DNA of 64,000 bases from a virus, in IMG/VR virus record IMGVR_UViG_3300021197_001481, positions 1 to 64,000 of that record, one strand, 5' to 3'. Position numbers and translations under genes: made by a program. The notes under the pieces were generated by a model, which worked only from the letters and a program-made list of their open reading frames with translations, made no database searches and had not been told where the DNA came from. This document shows, piece by piece, positions 1 through 7,566 of the stretch. Position 1 is the stretch's first letter. The number at the start of each line of letters is the position of its first letter.

Positions 1-2
1 AC

Positions 3-320
3 ACTGGAGAAGAAGTCGAAGTCCAGTACCCATTTGAAAATGGTTACGGATCTCCCATGTACACCAATGTCATGTGGCGAGACAACTACCGTACACCAGA
101 CAAGAAAGAGTATTTCATGCCGACTCCCGATGCTACAACAGGACAAGGACAGGGTACACCAGAGGAACTTCGATTCGATCCCGAAACGATGACTCTGCCT
201 TGGACGAGTCCTGCTACGGGCGTTCACTATGAAGGAGATGCCTCTAAGTTAGCAAGTCACAAATGGAATGACTACGCAAACAACGATGATCTACTAGAGA
301 AGTGGGACAACACAATTTGA
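3..320 (+). CDS. C-terminal part of an unrecognised protein (5' truncated)
   Basis: The reading frame is open from base 3, so the gene begins before the window and only about 105 C-terminal residues are visible; the in-frame ATG at 57 is more likely internal. The visible part is polar and rich in Pro, Thr, Asp and aromatic residues, with no membrane segment and no motif I recognise. The stop TGA (318-320) overlaps a TTG start of the next gene (TTGA), which suggests translational coupling. From its neighbours it is probably a virion or secreted accessory protein, but that is inference only. Confidence 0.55.
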   Translation, partial: TGEEVEVQYPFENGYGSPMYTNVMWRDNYRTPDKKEYFMPTPDATTGQGQGTPEELRFDPETMTLPWTSPATGVHYEGDASKLASHKWNDYANNDDLLEKWDNTI

Positions 321-1372
321 AGCAATTAATTTTCGCACTTTCGGCAACCTTCTGCGTCACTTCGGCGGCGCAGGAGGTTTGTCGTCCCCCAATGGTTTCT
401 TTCGGTGTGCATCGTGAAGAACTCAAAGACGGTTGGTTACATTCCACCGGAGGAATGGTTAACGAAACTCGAATGCTTGAGGTTGATTATTTTGATAATC
501 GTCGCATAGATCAATTTGAGTTTACCTCTCAGGGGTGGGTAGACTTGACACCCATTGCTATCCAAGGTAGAAAAATAAAATATAGACACAAAGTACCAAT
601 CAACTTAGGTGACTACACTATATCCCAAGACACACTCGACTATGAAGTGTGTGCCTCTGATGGTTACGTCACATTCTATTGTGAGAAATATGTTGCATCC
701 GGAGAGACTGAACGTATTGAGTGGGCATATACCGTAGAGATCGCACCATTCGGGGATCTCAATGGTGACGAGTGTATTAATGCAAGAGATCTTGGATTGT
801 TGCTTGGTGAGTGGGGAGTAGAAGGATCGCCGGGAGACTTCAACAATGATGGAACCGTAGATTCAACAGACTTGGGCATTCTACTTACAAACTGGAAAGA
901 CTACGACTGCATCGAACCACCAGATGATCCGGAGAATGGACCATACAATCCAGTGTGGGAATCGGCAGATGACATACTCGCCTTTACCATCGACTCATTT
1001 ACCGAAGTCCTTCTCACTGAAGATGTCACGGTAGAGAATCTAAAGGGTAGAATGATTGGTATCGTAGACGATGCTGGTAATGGTGCAACACAATTCTTAC
1101 ACATGATAAGCGGATGGCAAGTCCTTGGTTTATCGGGATGGAGTCCACTTGATACATGGGTGGTGGAAGTGTACGACGATGATGTATTGGTGGGTAGAAC
1201 CTCATCTGGTTCGGATGGACCAGTGTACAACCCAGACAGCACTGCCAACTATGGAAACTCTATCTATTGGAAACCAGCAATTGAACTGCCTAAAGTTGGG
1301 GATCGGTGGATCCTGTATCGATGGATAGACACGCCGGATATTCCAGAATATCCACCTTCTAGAGTGAACTGA
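317..1372 (+). CDS. Secreted protein with two dockerin type I repeats
   Basis: The frame is open from GTG 302, but I prefer TTG 317: it overlaps the previous stop, has GGGA nine bases upstream, and gives a textbook signal peptide (MKQLIFALSATFCVTSAA, cleavage after residue 18). Residues about 147-193 hold two EF-hand-like dockerin repeats: one with D147, N149, D151, N155 and D158, the other with D174, N176, D178, D182 and D185, each followed by LGxLL and ending in a W. The first loop has E where Gly is usual. The rest is beta-rich and unrecognised, with several Cys in the N-terminal half. Dockerins bind calcium and usually mediate protein docking. Export from the infected cell, for example to act at the cell surface, is inferred. 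Planctomycete secreted proteins commonly carry such repeats, so capture from the host is possible. Confidence 0.75.
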   Translation: MKQLIFALSATFCVTSAAQEVCRPPMVSFGVHREELKDGWLHSTGGMVNETRMLEVDYFDNRRIDQFEFTSQGWVDLTPIAIQGRKIKYRHKVPINLGDYTISQDTLDYEVCASDGYVTFYCEKYVASGETERIEWAYTVEIAPFGDLNGDECINARDLGLLLGEWGVEGSPGDFNNDGTVDSTDLGILLTNWKDYDCIEPPDDPENGPYNPVWESADDILAFTIDSFTEVLLTEDVTVENLKGRMIGIVDDAGNGATQFLHMISGWQVLGLSGWSPLDTWVVEVYDDDVLVGRTSSGSDGPVYNPDSTANYGNSIYWKPAIELPKVGDRWILYRWIDTPDIPEYPPSRVN

Positions 1373-1382
1373 TTTCTTTTGT

Positions 1383-1390
1383 TATAAATA
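1383..1390 (+). promoter_or_regulatory. T4-type late promoter TATAAATA
   Basis: The exact T4 late promoter octamer TATAAATA lies in the short gap after the secreted dockerin gene, 32 bases before the ATG of the protease gene, leaving room for a leader and the ribosome site GGAGG. The window encodes gp55 and gp33, the factors that read such promoters. Functional use is inferred. Confidence 0.65.
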
Positions 1391-1422
1391 GAATGTCACA
1401 ATACCTAACATATGGAGGATAA

Positions 1423-2451
1423 ATGCGACTACAATACACTTACGAAGAGAGCGACTGTTACGAATACGATCCAGAGGCGACATACATCGGTGGTGCGCCC
1501 CCGACCCGAACCGAGGGTATTCCCGTTGGTTGGAAAAAAGGATCATTTGCAGAACAAGACGGACTTGATCTTTCATCCTTCAATGTTCGCAACCGCCGAT
1601 ATAATAACAAATCAGGTAGCACCAACCTAGACGATATCAATAACTGGAACAGCGGTTATTGGGCGACTGTTCTTGTTTCGCCTAAGCACGCAGTGGGTTG
1701 TCGCCATTACTGGAGACAAGTTCCAAGTCAAGAACGCAATCAGCGTTTCATGGGTAAAAGCGGAAAGATGTATTACCCCGAATGGGAATCTACCACCGAA
1801 TTAAGTGGAGATAAAATTGTAATTACATTTAAAGAAGAACTTCCTGATGATGTAACACCAATTCAGTGCGGGGATCTTGAGTATGTGCCAGTGGGAAGTA
1901 AGATCTACCAATTAACCAATCAGGGTATGCTTCACTACATGTATAGCAAGGGTGGTAGAATGTCTGGTTATAGTGGTCGTGTGTTTGACTTCGAGTATGA
2001 AGTTGACGACATCATGGGCGAAAGACTAGGAATCTGGAGTGGTGATTCTGGTACTCCGACATTTGTCAAGGACGAAGACAACGACAAACTCTATTGGTTA
2101 GGAAATAAATGGGGTGGTTTCCCTGTACGAGAAAACGATCCTTCTACGATTGAGTTGTCTGATTTCCTTGCAGGTGCAACGAGTGACGCTCGTCCACGAG
2201 GTTATGACTTTCCTATCGCCAAACTCAGTGGTGGAACTATAGACTTCAACAATGACGGTAAGATTGATTCTGCCGATCTCGGACATATTCTATCAGCATG
2301 GGGAACCAATCCCAAGATCAATGAGTATTTTGAACTACACGATCTAAACGACGACGGAGTGATCGACTCTAGTGACATGGGTGAGATACTTGCCAATTGG
2401 GGTATAACTGGTGATAAAGTAATTTTTGATCCTGACGAGATCGACGAGTAA
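1423..2451 (+). CDS. Trypsin-like serine protease with C-terminal dockerin repeats
   Basis: A chymotrypsin-fold peptidase is indicated by a His in the VSPKHAVGCRHYW segment (H95 most likely, H89 possible), an Asp region that reads like trypsin around D130 (GDKIVITFKEELPDDVTPI), and the nucleophile motif GDSG at 207-210 with S209. Two dockerin repeats follow at about 272-326 (D274-D285 and D307-D318), each ending in LGxIL or MGEIL plus a Trp-Gly. There is no signal peptide, so it may be a virion component released or exposed during infection. GGAGG lies seven bases before the ATG and a late promoter octamer upstream. The pairing of protease and dockerin is common in planctomycete exported enzymes; in a phage I do not know of a precedent. 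The triad assignment is from pattern only. Confidence 0.72.
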   Translation: MRLQYTYEESDCYEYDPEATYIGGAPPTRTEGIPVGWKKGSFAEQDGLDLSSFNVRNRRYNNKSGSTNLDDINNWNSGYWATVLVSPKHAVGCRHYWRQVPSQERNQRFMGKSGKMYYPEWESTTELSGDKIVITFKEELPDDVTPIQCGDLEYVPVGSKIYQLTNQGMLHYMYSKGGRMSGYSGRVFDFEYEVDDIMGERLGIWSGDSGTPTFVKDEDNDKLYWLGNKWGGFPVRENDPSTIELSDFLAGATSDARPRGYDFPIAKLSGGTIDFNNDGKIDSADLGHILSAWGTNPKINEYFELHDLNDDGVIDSSDMGEILANWGITGDKVIFDPDEIDE

Positions 2452-2456
2452 ACCTA

Positions 2457-2687
2457 TTAGACTGCTTTGCGTCTTGCTCGGGACATGAAGCGTGATCGCA
2501 ATGCCCGGTTTACTACTTGGTTGTAGCGGATGACATAATCAGCAACATCTTTATCATCAATATCATTGATGTCAGGTAATTTTGTTTTTTCTTCCTCAAT
2601 CTCATCAACTTCTTCTTCGATTTCGGGTTGTACAACCTTCTTCGATGCTTCGTTGAGTGATTTGAAAAGATTTTTGTCTAGACGCAT
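2457..2687 (-). CDS. Small charged protein, unrecognised
   Basis: This 76-residue frame fills the only stretch here without a plus-strand gene and converges on the protease gene five bases away. It has AGAGGT before its ATG and a TATACATA octamer 16 bases upstream, which support a real late gene. The middle is acidic (EIEEEVDEIEEEK), the end strongly basic (RSRFMSRARRKAV), giving a bipolar protein. Such small acidic-basic proteins in T4-like phages can be prohead core or DNA-associated, but I cannot assign a function. Confidence 0.6.
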   Translation of the reverse strand: MRLDKNLFKSLNEASKKVVQPEIEEEVDEIEEEKTKLPDINDIDDKDVADYVIRYNQVVNRALRSRFMSRARRKAV

Positions 2688-2703
2688 ATGTTACCTCTGA
2701 TAT

Positions 2704-2711
2704 TATGTATA
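2704..2711 (-). promoter_or_regulatory. Candidate late promoter TATACATA
   Basis: On the minus strand this octamer differs from TATAAATA at one position and lies 16 bases before the ATG of the 76-residue gene. A plus-strand CTACATA lies 15 bases away, so the intergenic region looks like a divergent late promoter pair. Confidence 0.5.
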
Positions 2712-2726
2712 AGAATTTTAAAACTA

Positions 2727-2733
2727 CTACATA
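2727..2733 (+). promoter_or_regulatory. Candidate late promoter CTACATA
   Basis: The heptamer CTACATA lies 50 bases before the ATG at 2784 and opposite a minus-strand TATACATA. The same heptamer precedes the neck, tube and gp3-like genes in this window. The role is inferred from recurrence. Confidence 0.45.
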
Positions 2734-2783
2734 TTGATAACGGTTTTAGGTAAAACCACAAGAAATCTCAAGGAGAATGTTGA

Positions 2784-3059
2784 ATGACTGATCGATCAAA
2801 AGATGCTTTACACAAGAAGTTTGGTATGGCAGCAATTTTAGTAGGGTGGTTTGTGACCATTGCCGCACTTGTATATAATTTTGCAACAACTAATGCAAAT
2901 TATGCACATAGAATTGCAACGATTGAGCAGGAATTACTCAACCTCGACTCACGAATGGATGTGAGTGAGGCATTCAGGATTGAACTTGCTGCTGACTTAG
3001 CAGAAATCAAGACGGATCTACTCTGGATCCGTCGAACAATGGAAGAACAAGGAAGATAA
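2784..3059 (+). CDS. Small membrane protein with coiled coil (XhlA/spanin/holin-like topology)
   Basis: The 91-residue protein has a short basic N-terminus, one transmembrane helix at about residues 15-34, and then a charged heptad-like helix to the end. AAGGAGA lies eight bases before the ATG. This topology is like hemolysin XhlA-type proteins and some phage lysis accessory proteins, but there is no diagnostic motif. No endolysin or holin was recognised in the window, so a lysis role is only one option; a virion membrane-associated protein is another. The next gene starts four bases downstream, so they are probably co-transcribed. Confidence 0.65.
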   Translation: MTDRSKDALHKKFGMAAILVGWFVTIAALVYNFATTNANYAHRIATIEQELLNLDSRMDVSEAFRIELAADLAEIKTDLLWIRRTMEEQGR

Positions 3060-3062
3060 ACT

Positions 3063-5336
3063 ATGTGGTATCCACCCAATAAACAACAAATCGAAAGTAA
3101 CACTAACCCATTCCGTGCTTTGACTCCAGAGCAGATGCGTCTCAAGCACCAACAGGAGATCGCTGAACAAGAGATGCGGAAGGCAGAAGAAGAGGGAAAA
3201 AAGAATCTTGATGAAAAAGTCAAGGTTCCTTCTAAACTGATCAAAGATTTCCAGAAGGAGATCAAGAACGAACGTGATTATCAGTTCGCCGGGACAGACG
3301 ACAAAGAGAACAAAAAGCAAATCATTGAGGATGAGAAAGAACTTCTTAAAGTTTTAAAGTTCTTACAAAAAGGACAAATTGAAAAAGCATATGACGCTTT
3401 CGACGCACTGGATACCGCGTTAGCAGATGTCGTGCCACAAAAACTACTCAAGTTTATGGACCAGAATCTCGATGAAAATACCATTGCACTTCTCGATGAA
3501 ATCGTAAGAGCAAAAGACAAGTACCCTGAAATTGACAAGATCAAAAAGGTCATGAAGAAAAAGGGCATCGGGTTCTACACCGAAAAGGGTAAGATCATGG
3601 TCAACCCCAAGAATGAGATGGAAGCAAAAGAAGCACTTAACAAAGCATTCGGTGGCGACTACGAGAAGAAAACCGGTATGCAGGTCAAGGGTGATAAAAA
3701 GACTTCACTCTCCGCAGAGACAGAACTTGATGAAGGTCTCGGTCGGAACATGCGTATGATAAAGTCGGTCAAGGATAAGTTGACCAAGGCAGGCATCAGA
3801 AGTGCCATCATGTTTGATGAGGTCCATGTCGCTCCCGACAATGTAAAAGAAGCAGAAAAGATTGTTGGTAAGATGCCATTCAAGGTTGTCCCACAAAAGA
3901 AACTCGAAGAGATGTCTGCCAAGGATCACTACAGGAAAGTCATGAGAGGTGGCAAGGGTAAGGGATTCGTGGTTAGCAATCCCATCGACCGTGAACGATA
4001 CCCTAACCGTGAGAAAGAAGGACTCGAAGGACCATACAAGAGTCGCAAGTCTGGTAAGATTTTCTACTACGACAAAAAAGAGGGCAAGTATTACGATCCT
4101 GATTCTGATATGTTCCTTGATGTTTCCGATGTCATGGAGTCAACCGAACTCGATGAAGCAACCTTCCACACTGTTTTTGTCACTGCAAGTAGAACAGCGT
4201 ACAGAAAACTCGAATCATTGATTGCATCCATTGATGGATATAAAGGGGCAGAATTTGATAACGGCAAAGCATCTTTCGTCTTTGATGCAAAGAGTCATGG
4301 TGGTGCAGCACGCAGAAAAGTGGGCGAGTTTATCAAGAAGGTAAGTGGTGCTAAATTCAGTCACGCCATAGCAGAGGACACCGAACTCACTGAAGCATGG
4401 ACCGCAGACAGCGTGAAGAAAAACGCCGACATTGGTTCCGATAGTGGTTACGGTATCAACATCAAGAAGCGTGGGTCGATCACCAAGACTCCATACAAGC
4501 ATATGCTCATGCTACGAACCAGTGCCAAGAAGATCAAGGTCAGATTCGATCATGGTAAGGATGAGTTCGTTGGTTCTCCTGAGCAGGTTGCAGATCACCT
4601 CAACAGAATCCTTGGTATCAAGGAAAACCCAGAGTACGAAAAGGAACTATCAGATATGAACATCGGAGAGATCAACGAAAAGGTCATGCGACCAATGGGA
4701 CTTCCCGGTAAGTTCCCACCCAAGGGTAAGTTTACCAAACAACAGATTGATGCACTTCGTAAGGAGTACGCCAAGATTGGTAGCGTCGATCCCTCGTCCA
4801 AGACCTATGGTAACTTAACAGACTTCCTTGATTCGTTGTCCGATGATATGATCAAGCAACTTTCAACAGCGAAGATTAAGTTTATCTCAGGACTTGCACT
4901 CAACCGTGCAATGAAACGAGGACTCAAGGACTCATACGAGTTTGACTCAAAGACTGGTGAGTACATTCGTGCAGACGGAGAAGATCCACTAGGAATCGAC
5001 GGTGGGTTGCAGAGACAGGTCAAGGAGTCCGTTGAACTAGATGAAGCAGCAGACGAAGTTGCTGCCCGTGAACTGACTCTTTACATCGAAAATGATGCCA
5101 GTCTTTATCGACAAAGAGTTCAACCAATTATTAAGAACCTTGCACGCAAGATGAAGAAGGGAACCTTTGATGCGGAACTCGCAGTAAAGGGATTCATGTA
5201 TGCAGTCGAACATGGTCTTAAGAATTACAAGAAAGACTTTGGTCCCGGATTCAAGATCGACAAGGATACCAAGAAGAAGGTTGCACAAGACCTACTAGAC
5301 AACTTCATGGATGAGATCGAGGACGCAGCAAAATGA
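3063..5336 (+). CDS. Large virion protein with repeated prohead-protease-like sites
   Basis: This 757-residue Lys/Glu-rich protein has no membrane segment. Four short near-identical acidic tags interrupt it: ELDE at 221-224 and 362-365, ELTE at 441-444 and ELDE at 658-661, each preceded by a few acidic or small residues and followed by Gly or Ala. They match the (L/I)xE consensus cut by T4 prohead protease gp21. Cutting there would release five pieces of about 224, 141, 79, 217 and 96 residues. Proteins of this build occur in marine T4-like phages as internal head proteins; I infer that it is packed in the prohead and processed, possibly ejected with DNA. The individual segments were not recognised. 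It starts four bases after the membrane protein gene. Confidence 0.62.
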   Translation: MWYPPNKQQIESNTNPFRALTPEQMRLKHQQEIAEQEMRKAEEEGKKNLDEKVKVPSKLIKDFQKEIKNERDYQFAGTDDKENKKQIIEDEKELLKVLKFLQKGQIEKAYDAFDALDTALADVVPQKLLKFMDQNLDENTIALLDEIVRAKDKYPEIDKIKKVMKKKGIGFYTEKGKIMVNPKNEMEAKEALNKAFGGDYEKKTGMQVKGDKKTSLSAETELDEGLGRNMRMIKSVKDKLTKAGIRSAIMFDEVHVAPDNVKEAEKIVGKMPFKVVPQKKLEEMSAKDHYRKVMRGGKGKGFVVSNPIDRERYPNREKEGLEGPYKSRKSGKIFYYDKKEGKYYDPDSDMFLDVSDVMESTELDEATFHTVFVTASRTAYRKLESLIASIDGYKGAEFDNGKASFVFDAKSHGGAARRKVGEFIKKVSGAKFSHAIAEDTELTEAWTADSVKKNADIGSDSGYGINIKKRGSITKTPYKHMLMLRTSAKKIKVRFDHGKDEFVGSPEQVADHLNRILGIKENPEYEKELSDMNIGEINEKVMRPMGLPGKFPPKGKFTKQQIDALRKEYAKIGSVDPSSKTYGNLTDFLDSLSDDMIKQLSTAKIKFISGLALNRAMKRGLKDSYEFDSKTGEYIRADGEDPLGIDGGLQRQVKESVELDEAADEVAARELTLYIENDASLYRQRVQPIIKNLARKMKKGTFDAELAVKGFMYAVEHGLKNYKKDFGPGFKIDKDTKKKVAQDLLDNFMDEIEDAAK

Positions 5337-5344
5337 GATACATA
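5337..5344 (+). promoter_or_regulatory. Candidate late promoter GATACATA
   Basis: The octamer keeps the TACATA core and lies directly after the stop codon of the large virion protein, 17 bases before the ATG of the first small beta-rich gene, with AGGAG between. It is weaker than the CCTACATA copies elsewhere. Confidence 0.4.
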
Positions 5345-5361
5345 GAAATAGGAGATAACAC

Positions 5362-5778
5362 ATGAGTGATTTAGGAGCAGGTGGAACAGTTGACTACAGT
5401 GCTATTGGGAACTTCACCACAAGAGCAAATTCAAATGCGACTGATATCCGCAGAACAATCGCACCAACCCCAACGGTGGTTGGAACTTTTCATTTTCTTA
5501 ACAACGCAGGATTCAGTGGTGCAGGTGATGTAATCAAAGGCGTGTTACCCGGAGTTGATACCACAATATTAAATCAGGGTCTGCTTTTGCGTGTTGTTGA
5601 CAATGTAGCAGGAACTGTCGGACACGTTGGAATCACAAAAGCAAGTGCAGTTGCTGGGGATGCTGTGCTTCTTGAAGCGGGTGATGAACTTTACGTCCCG
5701 GCGAAGAAACTCAATGACATTATCATCGGACATACAACAGCGACCGCAGGGATTACCCTTTCTGTATTAGGAGAGTGA
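5362..5778 (+). CDS. Small beta-rich protein A (paralogue of the next gene)
   Basis: The 138-residue protein shares its N-terminus with the following gene product: MSDL, then VDYS, then NATDIRR at similar spacing. The remainder alternates hydrophobic and polar residues with many Gly, Thr and Val, as in a beta-sandwich, and the C-terminus (GITLSVLGE) resembles that of the minus-strand protein at 9821-10642 (VNMSILGT). AGGAG lies upstream. A head decoration or other small virion protein is plausible from context, but no family was recognised. Confidence 0.6.
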   Translation: MSDLGAGGTVDYSAIGNFTTRANSNATDIRRTIAPTPTVVGTFHFLNNAGFSGAGDVIKGVLPGVDTTILNQGLLLRVVDNVAGTVGHVGITKASAVAGDAVLLEAGDELYVPAKKLNDIIIGHTTATAGITLSVLGE

Positions 5779-5779
5779 T

Positions 5780-6316
5780 ATGAGCGACCTAGATGCTAAC
5801 GGGAATGTTGACTACAGTAACATTCCAGCGTTCACTGTTCGTGGGAAACAAACAAACGCCACTGATATTCGTAGGTCTATCGGTACATTTCCCTCTGTCT
5901 ATAAAATTACCAACTTACGTCAAGCAAACACGGCGGACACATTCCAAACAATAAAAGAACTTACTGGTGTCTCTGCTGCGGTCGAGGGCATAGAAATAAC
6001 TGTTCATGGGATGACGGCGAGTCTTGCTCTTCAGAAATTTCGCTCCCACAATACTCTTATTAAATTTGGTGGAATAACAGGTTCAGTTGCAAATCCTCCT
6101 ACTGCTGACTTCTTTAAAGACAAATTTATGATTGAAAGAACTCACCTGTCGGGAGGAGGATTCACCGCTGATGTTAATGCAGAGACAAGCGAGGGTATTT
6201 TTATTCCAATAGAAGATCTTTCACAGATATCAATTGCAGGAATAACAAATGTAAACTCAGTAGTTTTGCTCCCAGACACTATTTACGAATCATTATTGGA
6301 GATTAAAATCAAATGA
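5780..6316 (+). CDS. Small beta-rich protein B (paralogue of protein A)
   Basis: The 178-residue protein begins with the same MSDL / VDYS / NATDIRR pattern as protein A and starts one base after its stop, with GGAGAG as ribosome site. The body is a little longer and more divergent, with a GIFIPIEDL segment near the position of DELYVPAKKL in protein A. This is a tandem duplication with divergence. Function is unknown; surface decoration of the head is a guess. Confidence 0.6.
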   Translation: MSDLDANGNVDYSNIPAFTVRGKQTNATDIRRSIGTFPSVYKITNLRQANTADTFQTIKELTGVSAAVEGIEITVHGMTASLALQKFRSHNTLIKFGGITGSVANPPTADFFKDKFMIERTHLSGGGFTADVNAETSEGIFIPIEDLSQISIAGITNVNSVVLLPDTIYESLLEIKIK

Positions 6317-6870
6317 GCATATATTCAGGATCATCTCCCTTTTCTAGAGGTAAACTAGGTGGCAACAAACTTGCCGGTACAAAAACATCCCGTGGTACTG
6401 CAAAGAAAAGAAAACTTAGGGACGACGCAAGGCGGACAGTAAATGTCGTTACGGCAACCGGAGACGCAACAGACTTCCGAGGTGCTGTCTATATCGGGGG
6501 TGGGGCGGCAACTTTCAACGATGACGATTCTATTATGAAAAGAATCGCAAATTTTGTATCGACCGCCTCGCTCGCCACCAATCTTAAACTTTTCGATAAC
6601 ACCGATTGTTTTAGTCTGAAAATCACAATCGGCAACAACTTCAAGACGGACGGTGCGTTCACTGCCACCTCGGCAGAGGAAGCGATTGGTGGATTAAAAA
6701 AGATGCAATTCACTTTAACAGTCGAGGACGATACAACATATGAAGGGTTATTTGACAGATATGGCACCGGTGGTGCTGGACTGGGGGGTTATATTATTGA
6801 ATTCCCACTACTCACTGCTGCCCCCACATTAGGAAAAGAATGCACTTTAAAGATAACTTACGTCGATTAA
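6313..6870 (+). CDS. Small virion-like protein with basic N-terminus
   Basis: The 185-residue protein overlaps the preceding gene by four bases (ATGA). Its first 40 residues are Gly/Ser/Lys/Arg-rich and probably disordered (ending KKRKLRDDARR); the rest looks beta-rich with many Thr, Gly and Phe. No motif was recognised. It closes the operon of beta-rich proteins and is directly followed by the exonuclease promoter. Confidence 0.55.
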   Translation: MSIYSGSSPFSRGKLGGNKLAGTKTSRGTAKKRKLRDDARRTVNVVTATGDATDFRGAVYIGGGAATFNDDDSIMKRIANFVSTASLATNLKLFDNTDCFSLKITIGNNFKTDGAFTATSAEEAIGGLKKMQFTLTVEDDTTYEGLFDRYGTGGAGLGGYIIEFPLLTAAPTLGKECTLKITYVD

Positions 6871-6871
6871 C

Positions 6872-6900
6872 TTGACACAATACAGAATGGATGCTATAAT
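6872..6900 (+). promoter_or_regulatory. Consensus sigma70-type promoter before the exonuclease gene
   Basis: TTGACA (6872-6877), a 17-base spacer and TATAAT (6895-6900) give a perfect consensus, with TGC before the -10 box (extended -10). Transcription should begin near 6906-6907, which is after the ATG at 6901 and on the in-frame GTG at 6907. This suggests early expression by unmodified host polymerase and raises the question of a leaderless start. Confidence 0.8.
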
Positions 6901-7566
6901 ATGCATGTGAACAACGATAAAACATTTACTCATGTACCCACTAAACATACTTTTGAAAATCTAAAGTGTGTTACGACCGAGGGCAGCAGACATTACGTCT
7001 GTCCAGATGGAAATAAGTATTTTTCCGTCACCACGGTAACAGGACATAAGAAGAAAGCATTCTTTGCCGAGTGGCGAAGAAAGAACCCAGAGGAGTCCAA
7101 GCGGGTATGCTCGCGTGGAAACAATCTGCACTCCCTTATTGAAGATTATATTAACAACAAGGAACTCAACCCAAAGGGTAACGAGACCATGCTGTTTAGA
7201 CAATCTTTACCTATGCTCAATAAGATTGATAATATTCACGCCCAAGAAGTACCACTCTATAGTAAATTACTTAAACTTGCTGGTCGCGTGGACTGCGTTG
7301 CTGAATTTGATGGTGTTCTATCGATTATCGATTTCAAGGGTTCAACCCGAGAAAAGCGTAGAAGTGATATTGGCAATTACTTTCAACAAGCAACTGCATA
7401 TGCAATTATGTGGAAAGAAATGACTGGTCAGACTATTGAACAGATTGTCATTCTAATTGCAAGCGAAGATGGAAGCACACAAGAGATCGTGGATAACCCG
7501 ATCAATCACGTTGCCTCTCTTCGTCAAACTATTGAAGACTTCCAGAACCTTACAGTCCAGCGGTAA
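6901..7566 (+). CDS. PD-(D/E)XK exonuclease (Cas4/RecB/MGME1-like)
   Basis: The catalytic core reads as LAGRVDCVAEFDG followed by LSIIDFKGS: the D of GRVD and the D...K of IDFKG are the PD-(D/E)XK metal and catalytic residues, and YFQQATAYA supplies the conserved Q-x-x-x-Y helix. An upstream HSLIEDYI helix fits the family as well. At 221 residues it is close to the single-domain size. No four-Cys iron-sulfur cluster of the Cas4 type is evident. The likely job is trimming DNA ends for recombination-dependent replication. The ATG at 6901 abuts the -10 box; GTG 6907, at the expected transcript start, is an alternative giving 219 residues. The 3' end overlaps the convergent Cys-rich gene by 17 bases. 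Confidence 0.78.
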   Translation: MHVNNDKTFTHVPTKHTFENLKCVTTEGSRHYVCPDGNKYFSVTTVTGHKKKAFFAEWRRKNPEESKRVCSRGNNLHSLIEDYINNKELNPKGNETMLFRQSLPMLNKIDNIHAQEVPLYSKLLKLAGRVDCVAEFDGVLSIIDFKGSTREKRRSDIGNYFQQATAYAIMWKEMTGQTIEQIVILIASEDGSTQEIVDNPINHVASLRQTIEDFQNLTVQR

